Part shown: in pieces, positions 5,334 through 13,226 of the stretch
How the letters are laid out: the number at the start of each line of letters is the position of its first letter
Numbering within the stretch: the stretch's first letter is position 1
Origin: Candidatus Falkowiibacteriota bacterium
GTDB lineage: Bacteria > Patescibacteriota > Patescibacteriia > UBA11705 > JACRDX01
Assembly (NCBI GenBank): GCA_016212745.1
Contig: JACRDX010000007.1
Span: 1 to 17,553 of the forward strand
Direction of reading: 5' to 3'
Length of the DNA: 17,553 bases
Translations under genes and position numbers: made by a program
The notes under the pieces: model-generated
What the model was told of the DNA's origin: nothing
Databases searched by the model: none
What the model saw: the letters and a program-made list of their open reading frames with translations, nothing else

Positions 5334-6392
5334 TTACAACAAATCTTTCACAACATTAACAAATCTCTCCGCAGCATCTGCCACAGCAAAACCTTTAATA
5401 TTATTTGATAATCGTTGCAATTCTTCTCTGTTGTTCAACAAACTTTTTATTTGTGCAAGCGCTTCATTTTCGTCTAACTCTTTTTGCTTCCAATAAATCG
5501 CCGCGTTCAATTTTGAAAAATAAGCAGCGTTGTTTTCCTGATGACTATCTGGAATTGGGACAATAATTGTCGGCTTTGCCAAAAAAGCCAATTCGGTCAA
5601 TGTTGAAAGTCCTGCACGCGTAATGACCAAATCTGCCGCTGCGTAAACGTCAGCCAATTGGTCAGTCAAAAATTCAGTAGAATGATAGCGGCTATTTTTT
5701 GTGGATTCAACCAATTTTCCAGCGCCGCAAATATGAATTATTTGGCAAAATTCTGTTAATCTATCGCTGATTTTTACAAAAAAATCATTTATTGCCTGCG
5801 CGCCAGTTCCGCCGCCTAAAATTAACAGAACCGGTAAACCTTTTTCCAATTTAAACGCTTCAAATGCCAGCTCTTTATTTGCTTTCGCTAAAAACGAACG
5901 AATCGGATTGCCCGTAAAAACACCTTTATCCATTGGGCAAACTTTTAATAAATCTTCAAAACTTACAGTCACTCGCGTTGCCATTGGAAAAATCAGCTTG
6001 TTAGCCAATCCAATCAAAATATCTTGCTGATGCGCGACTATTTTTTTTCGCAACAACCAACCTGCCGCAGCCACAGGCACTGCGACAAAACTTCCAGCCA
6101 CTAAAATAATGTCTGGCTTGAATTTAATAATCTTTCCAATCGCCTGACAAAAACCAATAAAAATTTTAAATGGGTCCACAAAATTGCGCAAGCTAAAATA
6201 TCTGCGCAATTTTCCTGAACAAATCGGACGAAAAAGCATATTGCTTTTTTCCACAACCAATTTTTCCGGGCCATATTTCGTGCCAAGCCATAACATTTCG
6301 CATCCTAAAAATTCCTTTTTTAATTGTTCAGCCACTGCCAGCAATGGACTTACTGACCCCATTGTTCCTCCTCCTGAAAACAATATTTTCAT
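5334..6392 (-). CDS. murG: UDP-N-acetylglucosamine--undecaprenyl-PP-MurNAc-pentapeptide transferase MurG
   Basis: MurG adds GlcNAc to lipid I to make lipid II, on the inner face of the membrane. The 352-residue protein shows the two GT-B halves: a nucleotide-like N-terminal loop GGGTMGSVSP (7-16), HQQD (121-124) where most MurG proteins have HEQN, GNPIR (161-165), the second glycine loop GGGTGAQAIN (193-202), the donor-site motif RAGLSTLTEL (259-268, with E268) and HQENNA (284-289). Length is normal. The HQQD and GGGTGA variants make it divergent, yet the acceptor- and donor-site landmarks are present. It is 12 bp after comFC and 16 bp before the PH gene. Confidence 0.93.
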   Translation of the reverse strand: MKILFSGGGTMGSVSPLLAVAEQLKKEFLGCEMLWLGTKYGPEKLVVEKSNMLFRPICSGKLRRYFSLRNFVDPFKIFIGFCQAIGKIIKFKPDIILVAGSFVAVPVAAAGWLLRKKIVAHQQDILIGLANKLIFPMATRVTVSFEDLLKVCPMDKGVFTGNPIRSFLAKANKELAFEAFKLEKGLPVLLILGGGTGAQAINDFFVKISDRLTEFCQIIHICGAGKLVESTKNSRYHSTEFLTDQLADVYAAADLVITRAGLSTLTELAFLAKPTIIVPIPDSHQENNAAYFSKLNAAIYWKQKELDENEALAQIKSLLNNREELQRLSNNIKGFAVADAAERFVNVVKDLL

Positions 6393-6404
6393 ATTGTGGA
6401 AAAA

Positions 6405-7136
6405 CTATTCATGCGCAATTGCCGCGCCAATGATTTTTGTTGCTCCGCATTTTTTCAATGCTCTTGCCAATTCAGCCAATGTGGCGCCAGTTGTCAATAC
6501 ATCGTCAATGACAATGATTTTTTTACCAACCACCAATTCTGGTTTTACGACGATAAACACTCCTGCAACATTTTTCTGCCGCTCTTCTCGCGACAATCCA
6601 AATTGTTTTTTTGTTGATTTTGTCATTTTTACTATATCTATTTTTAATTCACAATAATGCGCAGCAGCCAACTCTTTCGCAATGATTTCTGCTTGATTAA
6701 AGCCACGCGATAAAAAACGGCGGCGATGCAATGGCACAGGAATCAATATGGCTCTGTCAAAAAGCTCATTCGCCTCCATTTTTTCTATTTTTTGTTTTAA
6801 CAAACCAACCAGTGGGACAACCAATTCCACGACAAAATCGTATTTTAAATGCTTGATCAATTTTTCAGCCAAGGTATTTTTATAGTTTGTCGAGACAATC
6901 ATTGCGTCCAGAACTGAAAGTTCGACGCATTTTCCGCAAATTCCCTGCCCAACACATTTTTCATTGCACAAAAAGCAAACATTTGGCGCACTTAATTTCA
7001 TCTTGCTCACGCAGCTCTCGCAGCAATAAGTGTCATCTTTTCCGCAACCCAAACACTCTTTTGGAAACAGGCAATTCCAGATTTTTACGCTAAGCTTCTT
7101 TATTTTGCCAAAAAACTCCGTCAATTTTCCATTCAT
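6405..7136 (-). CDS. comFC: ComF-family phosphoribosyltransferase-like protein
   Basis: The 243-residue protein has the ComFC layout. An N-terminal cysteine cluster (C28, C31, C38/C39, C42, C54, C57, C61, C67, C70) likely binds zinc. A type I phosphoribosyltransferase domain follows with LIPVPLHRRRFLSRGFNQAE (131-150) and the PRPP loop VIDDVLTTGAT (209-219). ComF proteins are needed for DNA uptake in competent bacteria, probably at the cytosolic processing step; the chemical reaction is unknown. Its start overlaps the upstream gene by 47 bp, and no later ATG lies before the first conserved cysteines. Placement right after VirB4- and VirB8-like genes fits a link to DNA transfer. Confidence 0.9.
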   Translation of the reverse strand: MNGKLTEFFGKIKKLSVKIWNCLFPKECLGCGKDDTYCCESCVSKMKLSAPNVCFLCNEKCVGQGICGKCVELSVLDAMIVSTNYKNTLAEKLIKHLKYDFVVELVVPLVGLLKQKIEKMEANELFDRAILIPVPLHRRRFLSRGFNQAEIIAKELAAAHYCELKIDIVKMTKSTKKQFGLSREERQKNVAGVFIVVKPELVVGKKIIVIDDVLTTGATLAELARALKKCGATKIIGAAIAHE

Positions 7137-7680
7137 TGTTTATTTTGACCAAATTCAATTTTAAACTTTGATTATATTCAATAGTTGGCGCAGCACCCAT
7201 TGATTCTTTGCGCTGACAATCAACGAGCAGCGTCATCTTTGTATCGCTCGCTTCCAGCACATTAGCATTAACCGCAGTTGTTGTCACGCCATAATATGTC
7301 GCAAATTCACCCCCATATTTTTTCTTCAAATCAACAATATAATCATTAAACCATTTTGCAGTGCTCGCGGGCATCATATTTTTCAACTTTTCCAAACTGG
7401 CATAGTTTTCATGATTTGAAAAAGTGCCAAATTGCTCGGCAAAAACTTTGGCCAAAACCTGCGCCTGCATTGTTTGTTGTTCTTGTTTGTCGGCCACAAC
7501 AACCGGTGTCTGTGTTGTTGGTTGGGTTATAACTGGCGCAGCCTCTTTAACAACCGTCGCAGGATTCTGCGTTTGCGTAGCGTTTTTATTTCCCCAAATA
7601 TCCCACGCAATCCACCCGACAATCAATGCGAACACAACAATGCCAATAAGCAAAATAATAATTTTTTTATTTTTTTCCAT
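7090..7680 (-). CDS. Membrane-anchored NTF2-like protein, VirB8/TcpC candidate
   Basis: The 196-residue protein has a lysine-rich start, one membrane helix (about 6-29), a Thr/Pro/Gln-rich linker (about 34-66) and a compact domain (about 72-192). That domain ends in the pattern SLKLNLVKINNEWKIDGVFW, which looks like the last strands of an NTF2-like fold. This architecture is that of VirB8/TcpC subunits of type IV secretion systems, which scaffold the channel outside the membrane. The gene starts 1 bp after the VirB4 stop, and VirB3-, VirB4- and VirB6-like genes precede it. Homology is inferred from layout, context and the final motif only; a generic NTF2-like surface protein is the alternative. 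Confidence 0.5.
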   Translation of the reverse strand: MEKNKKIIILLIGIVVFALIVGWIAWDIWGNKNATQTQNPATVVKEAAPVITQPTTQTPVVVADKQEQQTMQAQVLAKVFAEQFGTFSNHENYASLEKLKNMMPASTAKWFNDYIVDLKKKYGGEFATYYGVTTTAVNANVLEASDTKMTLLVDCQRKESMGAAPTIEYNQSLKLNLVKINNEWKIDGVFWQNKEA

Positions 7681-7681
7681 A

Positions 7682-9586
7682 TTATTTTTCTTCTGCTTCC
7701 ATTTCTAACAACTGCCGCGGGTCAGAAGTGATTAATTTGTCTTCTTGCGGAGATGCGACAACGCGAATGGCCGCGTGTTTTTGTCCAGCGAAAAATATGC
7801 CTTCGCCAACGCCCGACTCCAGCAGTAAATATTTTTCACCTTCTGTCAGCATGAAAGTTTTTTGTACCAAATCAATAGCAGCGGGCGATTGTTTCAATAA
7901 AATCTGCAAAGAAGAGTTCGTGACGATCGCCTTACCATACGGAGAAGTCAAAAAGTCATTAACGTCCTGCGAAATTGTGGTCACCCCAAGATAATATTTG
8001 CGGCAACGTTTTACCAGCGCGAAAATAAATTTTGCCGAATCAGCGTGCTGCAACAACCACCACGCTTCATCAATCACCAAAATGCGCTTTTTCATTTTTG
8101 ACCGCACAATGTTCCAAATGTAATTGACAATATTGTAAATTGCCAGCGGCCGCAGCTCGTCTTCCAAATCCCGTACGCTAAAAGCAACCAACTGATTGTC
8201 AACGTCAACATTTGTCGGCGAATTAAATAAACCGGCGAACGTTCCATCAACAAACTTTTTCAAACGAAGCGCCAAAGCAGCGCCGCCAGCCATTCCTTGC
8301 AAAACTTCGTAAAAATCCTGCATCAATGGCGGCTCAATTTTTGACAAATCAGCATCAGCCGTAATATCTTTTTTCGCGTAAGTCGCGAGCAATGCTTGGT
8401 CCAAAATAGAGTCCTCTTCATATGTAATGCTGCCAACCATCAAACGAATCAAACCCTTAACAGTAATAACAGCGCTGCGAATAATATCCTCTGCGCTGGT
8501 ATCTTCGCCAATTGCCCGCGGCAAATCAAACGGATTTATTTTTGTTTCAGAATTCAGCGAAATGTTCACATAAGTCCCGCCAACAGCGTCGCACAAATTT
8601 TTATATTCGCGTTCAGGGTCAATAATCAAAAAATCAGTTCCAAGCATCATTGTGCGCAAAACTTCAAGTTTAATCGCATAGCTTTTACCAGCGCCAGAAG
8701 TCGCGAACACAACGGTGTTGGCGTTTTGCAAAGAAAAACGATTAAAAATAATCAGACTGTTATTATGCCGATTAACGCCATAAAGCACTCCCTCGTCAGA
8801 CGTCAGGTCAGCTGAAATAAACGGAAAAGAAGACGCAATTGGCGATGAATTCAAGTTTGACGAAATCATAAGTTCGTCATTGCCAATTGGAATTGTTGAA
8901 TTAAAACCTTGCTCTGCCTGATAAAGCACCCGTTTTGTAAAAACCGCACGCGACCCAAAAACAGCCTCCAAATCCTCTGTCAATTTATCAAGCGCAGATT
9001 CAGAATTGGCATAAAATGTCACGTACAATGAAAATTGGAAAAATTTTTCCGTGCCCTGCGTAATGTCATCGCGCAATTTTTCAATGTCTTGCAACGCTGT
9101 CTCGCGCATCGGGTCGCGCGGCGCGCCCTTTTCCGCATCCGAGGTAAGTTGCGCGCGGAGAACGCCCACTTTCTTTTTTAACTGGTCCAACACCAACCGC
9201 GATTCCAATGGATAGAAAAACATGCCAATATCCAGCATCGCGTTGTAATTAATAATCGGCGCAAACCAGCCAACGCTGATGTAGCGCGGATAGGTCATAA
9301 CAAACAATGTGCGGCAATATTTTCCGCCGATTTTTACAAATGACGGCGTCACTTCAAATGCTGACGGCGCAATCAAATCCAATATCGTGCTTACGCCATG
9401 GCGATAAACTTTTTCTTGCTCCAACAGCTCTTTTTCTTGCGCTGGCGTTAATGTGGGTTCGGTCGTAAAGCTGGCGGACTTGTCCGCCGTAGCGTTAGCG
9501 GAGGCGGAGGCGGAGGCGGCGTCGGACTTGTCCGACATAGCCTTGGCGGCGTCGGACTTGAATTGTTGCATTTGGCTAATATCCAT
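7682..9586 (-). CDS. virB4: VirB4-like type IV secretion ATPase
   Basis: VirB4 is the conserved AAA+ ATPase that powers substrate transport and assembly in type IV secretion. The 634-residue protein has a VirB4-type N-terminal region (about 60-270), Walker A ATSGAGKS (295-302), LIIDPEREY (320-328) and Walker B ILVIDEAWWLL (502-512). The late segment ISQDVNDFLTSPYGKAIVTN (538-557) is typical of VirB4/TraC enzymes. Residues about 10-39 (SDAAKAMSDKSDAA, SASASANATADKSA) are low complexity and encoded by nested palindromic repeats, so the N-terminus appears extended by insertions. The start is the ATG at 9586, with only a weak GGGA upstream. The 116-bp spacer before it is repeat-filled. Confidence 0.92.
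   Translation of the reverse strand: MDISQMQQFKSDAAKAMSDKSDAASASASANATADKSASFTTEPTLTPAQEKELLEQEKVYRHGVSTILDLIAPSAFEVTPSFVKIGGKYCRTLFVMTYPRYISVGWFAPIINYNAMLDIGMFFYPLESRLVLDQLKKKVGVLRAQLTSDAEKGAPRDPMRETALQDIEKLRDDITQGTEKFFQFSLYVTFYANSESALDKLTEDLEAVFGSRAVFTKRVLYQAEQGFNSTIPIGNDELMISSNLNSSPIASSFPFISADLTSDEGVLYGVNRHNNSLIIFNRFSLQNANTVVFATSGAGKSYAIKLEVLRTMMLGTDFLIIDPEREYKNLCDAVGGTYVNISLNSETKINPFDLPRAIGEDTSAEDIIRSAVITVKGLIRLMVGSITYEEDSILDQALLATYAKKDITADADLSKIEPPLMQDFYEVLQGMAGGAALALRLKKFVDGTFAGLFNSPTNVDVDNQLVAFSVRDLEDELRPLAIYNIVNYIWNIVRSKMKKRILVIDEAWWLLQHADSAKFIFALVKRCRKYYLGVTTISQDVNDFLTSPYGKAIVTNSSLQILLKQSPAAIDLVQKTFMLTEGEKYLLLESGVGEGIFFAGQKHAAIRVVASPQEDKLITSDPRQLLEMEAEEK
9473..9560. repeat. Nested palindromic and tandem repeat cluster in the virB4 5' end
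   Basis: In order on the plus strand: GGCGGAC TT GTCCGCC (9473-9488); the loop core GTAGCGTTAGCGGA (9489-9502), itself flanked by CCGCC and GGCGG; tandem GGCGGA units (9503-9520); GTCGGAC TT GTCCGAC (9521-9536); and GGCGGCGTCGGACTTG at 9515-9530 repeated exactly at 9545-9560. The 30-bp offset keeps the frame and gives a KSDAA repeat in the protein. Confidence 0.85.
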
Positions 9587-9702
9587 AAAAAATTCCCAAT
9601 ATCAAATAACAAATGACAAATCAATCCCAAATTTCAAATGACAAAAATTTATACTTTGACCTTTGACATTGATTTGATATTTGAACTTTGGCATTTGACA
9701 TT
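9587..9702. repeat. AT-rich spacer of degenerate CAAATGACAAAT units in opposite orientations
   Basis: The gap between the TraC-like gene and virB4 contains no gene. The left half carries CAAATGACAAA twice (9610-9620, 9635-9645); the right half carries the reverse-complement type TTTGACATT twice. ATATCAAAT (9599-9607) and ATTTGATAT (9672-9680) are exact inverted repeats. The two halves could form a long weak hairpin between co-transcribed genes. Confidence 0.7.
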
Positions 9703-10383
9703 CTAATTCTCAACTTTTAACTCTTCAATACCCATCATTCGCTGATTCGCAGAAATATCAGGATTATAAACATTATAATAAAGTTCAATCAAACTTTGCG
9801 TATCCAATCTTATTGCCGTAAGCCCCATACTGCTTAGATGCATTATCACATTTTCAACTCGTTGCCCCAAAGAATGTCTGTCTTTTTCAAACCGCGTCTC
9901 ATCAAGCCGCAGCACTTTGCCCGGCGTCAGAACCGCGCCAAGCCGCGAAAAAAATCCGCGCTTTTTGTCTTCAACAGGACTATACGAAATTACCACAAAA
10001 AATTTCTTGCTCATTATATCGCCCAATGTCACCATTTCCTTGATAAATGCCTGATAATCAATAATCTGACGTTTTAATAACTCATTGGTCAGTCCGCGTT
10101 TAACGCTATCCAAGCGCCGCAAATAACCATCAATATCCAATTTTCTGGACTGCACCACAACTTGCAATGGAAATTCAATGGAATTCAAAAAATTTACATA
10201 TGCGCCAACAAGCGCAGTTTGCTCGTCATCAGATTTCAACGCGAAATTAACGCTGGAAACCAACAAAATCGCGCGCAAAGAGCCATCGCGCAAAATCGCG
10301 CAATCATTTTTTATTTCCGCAACATCCAAATATATCTGCGTTGATTGTTTTATTTTTTTATTTGCCAATTTATCGCTGCGCAT
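9703..10383 (-). CDS. TraC/VirB4 N-terminal-domain-like protein
   Basis: The 226-residue protein lacks Walker motifs. It carries features of the N-terminal domain of TraC/VirB4-type proteins: a strand pair STQIYLDVAEIKNDCAILRD then SLRAILLVSSVNFALKSDDE (35-54), then NFLNSIEFPLQVVVQSRKLD (64-83) and a later strand KKFFVVISYSP (126-136). It lies between the PrgI-like gene (3 bp) and virB4 (116 bp). The neighbouring VirB4 has its own N-terminal region, so this is probably a separate paralogous subunit rather than half of a broken gene. Its likely role is in assembly at the inner side of the secretion channel. This is a fold-level judgement. Confidence 0.65.
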   Translation of the reverse strand: MRSDKLANKKIKQSTQIYLDVAEIKNDCAILRDGSLRAILLVSSVNFALKSDDEQTALVGAYVNFLNSIEFPLQVVVQSRKLDIDGYLRRLDSVKRGLTNELLKRQIIDYQAFIKEMVTLGDIMSKKFFVVISYSPVEDKKRGFFSRLGAVLTPGKVLRLDETRFEKDRHSLGQRVENVIMHLSSMGLTAIRLDTQSLIELYYNVYNPDISANQRMMGIEELKVEN

Positions 10384-10386
10384 ATA

Positions 10387-10812
10387 TTATTGTCCTTTAT
10401 ACACTCCGCCCGTATTAATAATCAAACTTAGTTCTGCCAATTTTGATTTCGGCAAAATCCGCTTTTTTTCCTCAACAAGACCGCCTTGTTCATGAACCTG
10501 CGTTTTAATCTCAACAATATCGCGGGCGTAAAATTCGCGATTCCAAACACGCAAAAATGGGCGCTTAGATGTTTGTAAAAAATTCAGCAGAAAAAAATGT
10601 ATTGGTCTGCCATTAACTTTTGCAAATGCCAGCATTCCAAAAATTGTCAGGTCAAAAAACGCTGAAATCGCAAAAACCCAAAACGCGAAAACTTTGTAAA
10701 AAATGAATGCAATCAAAACACTGGCCAACATCAGCACAAACTGCCGAACGGTTATCGGCCCTAAAATTTTATCCTCCACATCAATAAATTGCGGCACCAT
10801 GAATTGCTGCAT
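10387..10812 (-). CDS. PrgI/VirB3-like inner membrane protein
   Basis: The 141-residue protein begins with the PrgI-type hallmark VPQFIDVEDKILGPITVRQF (6-25), followed by two closely spaced membrane helices (about 24-43 and 45-66). A segment KVNGRPIHFFLLNFLQTSKR (65-84) and a charged tail follow. PrgI-family proteins stand in for VirB3 in the minimal type IV secretion systems of single-membrane bacteria and lie next to VirB4, as here. It starts 2 bp after the 320-residue unknown protein and ends 3 bp before the TraC-like gene, so it is surely in the same operon. Confidence 0.85.
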   Translation of the reverse strand: MQQFMVPQFIDVEDKILGPITVRQFVLMLASVLIAFIFYKVFAFWVFAISAFFDLTIFGMLAFAKVNGRPIHFFLLNFLQTSKRPFLRVWNREFYARDIVEIKTQVHEQGGLVEEKKRILPKSKLAELSLIINTGGVYKGQ

Positions 10813-10814
10813 AT

Positions 10815-11777
10815 TTAATAATTAAGCCATTTATTCAATCCCAACACCACCATAAAATCTTCCAACGTCATTTCCTTATTCAAAACTTCTTTTACCGGCT
10901 TTCCGCTGGCCAAAGATTCTTTGCCAGCTGACAAATACATCGCGTAAAGCGGAGAATGCTGCCAATTCTTTTTGCCAAGCATCCATTTTTCCAGCGAATC
11001 TTCGCGCAATAAATCAAAGCGCTCTTTCAATTCTTCCAACCGTTCTTTGCTGTCACGACCAATCCTGCGCAAACCAACAATGTCCATATTCAAAAGTTCT
11101 TCGGCCGGCCCGACTAATTTGGGTTCAAAACGCACGTCAGCCAAAGGTTTTTTAGTTGTAATAACAGGCTTAACAATCTCTGCCACAATTGGTTTTTTGG
11201 GAATTGGCGGGGCCGCAGCTTTTGGAATTTCCATTGCGCGTGATAGTGGTTCAACCGTCAAGACCGGTTTAATTTCTATCTTTTTTCTTTTTTCAAATAA
11301 AACATCCAAATGCCGCTTGCTCACGTCTAAAATTTTTTGTGCCTGTTCCTCATTTATGCCAAAGCCACCGCTTGTCTCTGCTGCTGTCAAAACATACAAA
11401 AATTCTTTTGGCGCTCTGATTTCCCGCAAAAAACTTTCCAATATCTGCGCGAATTTTTGCTTTTTTGCGTCATTGGGAAAAGTTAATTTCAATTCTCTCA
11501 GAATTTGCTCAATGGTTTCTTTGATGTGCGCGCTATTTTGTTGCTTTTTGGCTAACGCGCCATCATCAACTTTCAATTCTTCAAATCCCGCCGCCGCTAA
11601 CGCTCTGGCGGGCAAGTCATCGCTTTTTGACAATGCTTGCTGCATTTCTTCAGGTGAAAAATATTTGCCATTGCGACGATACATCATTTTCCCATCTTTG
11701 GTTTTTACCAAAACAAAATCATCAGCAGTTAACAAAGCGTCATTATTTTGTCGCACGTCTTGCGTCATATATTCCAT
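10815..11777 (-). CDS. Unrecognised protein within the secretion cluster (320 aa)
   Basis: I do not recognise this family. The 320 residues have no signal peptide or membrane helix. The first part has a short strand-rich motif KTKDGKMMYRRNGKYFSPEE (25-44). A helical block follows (about 85-170, including FAQILESFLREIRAPKEFLY and an ETSGGFGI turn), then a proline-rich linker (about 185-215, AAAPPIPKKP). The conserved-looking C-terminal part is helical (about 225-320, SPLYAMYLSAGKESLASGKP). The helical block reminds me of modules in other hypothetical proteins of this radiation, unchecked. Its start overlaps the previous gene by 13 bp. Between VirB6- and PrgI-like genes, a cytoplasmic accessory or substrate role is plausible. 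Residues PARALAAAG (about 56-64) are encoded by a stem-loop repeat. Confidence 0.7.
   Translation of the reverse strand: MEYMTQDVRQNNDALLTADDFVLVKTKDGKMMYRRNGKYFSPEEMQQALSKSDDLPARALAAAGFEELKVDDGALAKKQQNSAHIKETIEQILRELKLTFPNDAKKQKFAQILESFLREIRAPKEFLYVLTAAETSGGFGINEEQAQKILDVSKRHLDVLFEKRKKIEIKPVLTVEPLSRAMEIPKAAAPPIPKKPIVAEIVKPVITTKKPLADVRFEPKLVGPAEELLNMDIVGLRRIGRDSKERLEELKERFDLLREDSLEKWMLGKKNWQHSPLYAMYLSAGKESLASGKPVKEVLNKEMTLEDFMVVLGLNKWLNY
11587..11612. repeat. Stem-loop mini-repeat inside the 320-aa gene
   Basis: CCCGCC (11587-11592) and GGCGGG (11607-11612) enclose a 14-base loop. On the minus strand the loop reads AGAGCGTTAGCGGC, sharing AGCGTTAGCGG with the virB4 element at 9489-9502, but in the opposite orientation relative to the host gene. 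Confidence 0.75.
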
Positions 11778-13210
11778 TGATAAAACCCTGCTTCTTCATC
11801 AAAATATGCAAGCTGGCTAAATTGGAACAGCCCTTGTTTGCCAAAATTGCTCGCGAGCCACGCGCCAAAACTTGCTGCTTCTTGTTCGGTCAATCCAACT
11901 CTGTCTTCCAAAACGCCGCGCAAAAAGCAAACCAACAATTGTGTATGGTCTCCGCCAGTTTTCAATCCGCGACGTTTTATAAATCCATCGGCAATCATTT
12001 TTAAATTAACAGAATCTGAAATCGCGGCTGGCAAAATTTTGTTTTCAGTCAATAGCTGCAAGCCAACCAAAATTTTAATATTGTCTCTCGCGGCCAATGC
12101 GTTTTCAAAATAATTCAAAATTTTATTTTTATCTTGCGCAAGAGCTGTGCCAGCCGCGTCGTATTCAGCGCCAATAGCTGCCCTGTCTTTTTCATTATTC
12201 AAAGAAAATGATTTACTAAACACTTTTGCTTGCCCCGCCAACGGCGGGGCTGATTCAACTTTGATTTGTTTTACTGGCGCAATTGAAACTTCTTTATTTG
12301 CTTGCTCCAGTTCAACTCGTGTGTACGGAAAAATCGCGATTTCTTTTAATTGTTTCTTTTTGACGTCTTCATAAAAATTTCGCAGATTTTCATAAACGTC
12401 AAAAAGCAAGGCAACGAGATTTTTATCTTCGTCAGACAAACTGATTATTGATTTATCGCTTGTAAAAAACTGAGCTTTTTTGATTGGATTAAGCATCCCG
12501 TCCTGCTCAATTCCAAGGACAAACAATCGCAGCCACTCGCCAACGGTCCGATTGCCAACTTTTTCAACGTTGTTTGATAAAACGCGAATTAACTCGTCGC
12601 GAAAAATAGATTCTATGCCCAAATAATAAATGGTCAAAACATTGACGCTCATTTTCTTTTGCCAGTTGTCGCCTCGCAAAAGTTTATTCACCTGATTTTC
12701 AAAAACATTTTTTATATCGCGTTTGTCAGCATCAGGCGAGGTTGGCTCCATATTCAGAAAAATTGGCGATTCTTCTTCAACAGCTTCAACGACCACCTCT
12801 GGTTCAACTTCAATTTCCGGTTCGTTTTCCTTAACAACTGCCTTTTTAAATTTTGCAATAAATTGGCCAAACGTAGCAGGGTCACTGCCTAATTTCTTAA
12901 TATATTTGCTGGCTGCTCCGCCAAACCAATCATCAATAATTAAAAATTGTTTGCCAGCAATTTCCAATGCTATTTTTTGAGCTGTGCCAACATCAACTTT
13001 CAACAATTTGGCAATTTCTTTATCCAAAGAATCAATTGCCAAACTTTTTGTGACGATATCTGTTTGTAAAGTGGTTAAATCACTTGCCGCGAGTCCGTTT
13101 ATATTAAACTTTTTGTAAATTTCATCATTTACGCCAACGCTAAAAACTGACCGTACAATTTCCTTTACGGTCATTGGCAATTTTTGCAATAGTTGTAAAC
13201 GTCGGTTCAT
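11765..13210 (-). CDS. Unrecognised protein within the secretion cluster (481 aa)
   Basis: I do not recognise this family. The 481-residue protein is soluble by inspection, with no signal peptide or membrane helix. Residues 1-125 are helical (LPMTVKEIVRSVFSVGVNDE, IAKLLKVDVGTAQKIALEIA) and resemble, from memory, N-terminal modules of hypothetical proteins in this radiation. An acidic linker (about 128-160, EPEIEVEPEVVVEAVEEESP) leads to a second helical domain (about 162-310). A Pro/Ala linker (about 318-335) is followed by a C-terminal helical domain (about 340-481). It follows the VirB6-like gene by 16 bp and overlaps the next gene by 13 bp. The constant position inside the cluster suggests a cytoplasmic partner of the secretion apparatus. 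Confidence 0.7.
   Translation of the reverse strand: MNRRLQLLQKLPMTVKEIVRSVFSVGVNDEIYKKFNINGLAASDLTTLQTDIVTKSLAIDSLDKEIAKLLKVDVGTAQKIALEIAGKQFLIIDDWFGGAASKYIKKLGSDPATFGQFIAKFKKAVVKENEPEIEVEPEVVVEAVEEESPIFLNMEPTSPDADKRDIKNVFENQVNKLLRGDNWQKKMSVNVLTIYYLGIESIFRDELIRVLSNNVEKVGNRTVGEWLRLFVLGIEQDGMLNPIKKAQFFTSDKSIISLSDEDKNLVALLFDVYENLRNFYEDVKKKQLKEIAIFPYTRVELEQANKEVSIAPVKQIKVESAPPLAGQAKVFSKSFSLNNEKDRAAIGAEYDAAGTALAQDKNKILNYFENALAARDNIKILVGLQLLTENKILPAAISDSVNLKMIADGFIKRRGLKTGGDHTQLLVCFLRGVLEDRVGLTEQEAASFGAWLASNFGKQGLFQFSQLAYFDEEAGFYQWNI
12232..12250. repeat. Perfect GC palindrome inside the 481-aa gene
   Basis: GCCCCGCC (12232-12239) and GGCGGGGC (12243-12250) form an 8-bp stem around AAC. It is in frame and encodes APPLAG in a linker. 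Surrounding bases are AT-rich, so the block stands out in composition. Confidence 0.7.
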
Positions 13211-13226
13211 ATTCTATCCATCGTGA

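Noticed and set aside
7090..7136. Frameshift between comFC and the upstream gene, suggested by the 47-bp overlap
   Set aside because: The two products belong to unrelated families and each is complete; the overlap is a compact operon junction.
9587..9702. CRISPR-like array
   Set aside because: Units are short, degenerate, change orientation midway and have no regular spacers.
7682..10383. A VirB4 gene split by a frameshift or repeat insertion into 226- and 634-residue halves
   Set aside because: The 634-residue protein already has its own VirB4-type N-terminal region before Walker A, and the smaller protein has a proper start and stop, so two separate genes fit better.
10972..11820. 282-residue plus-strand open frame opposite the 320-aa gene
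   Set aside because: It is antisense to a gene with proper operon spacing, is rich in Ser/Phe as expected from a mirrored Lys/Glu-rich gene, and shows no family motif.
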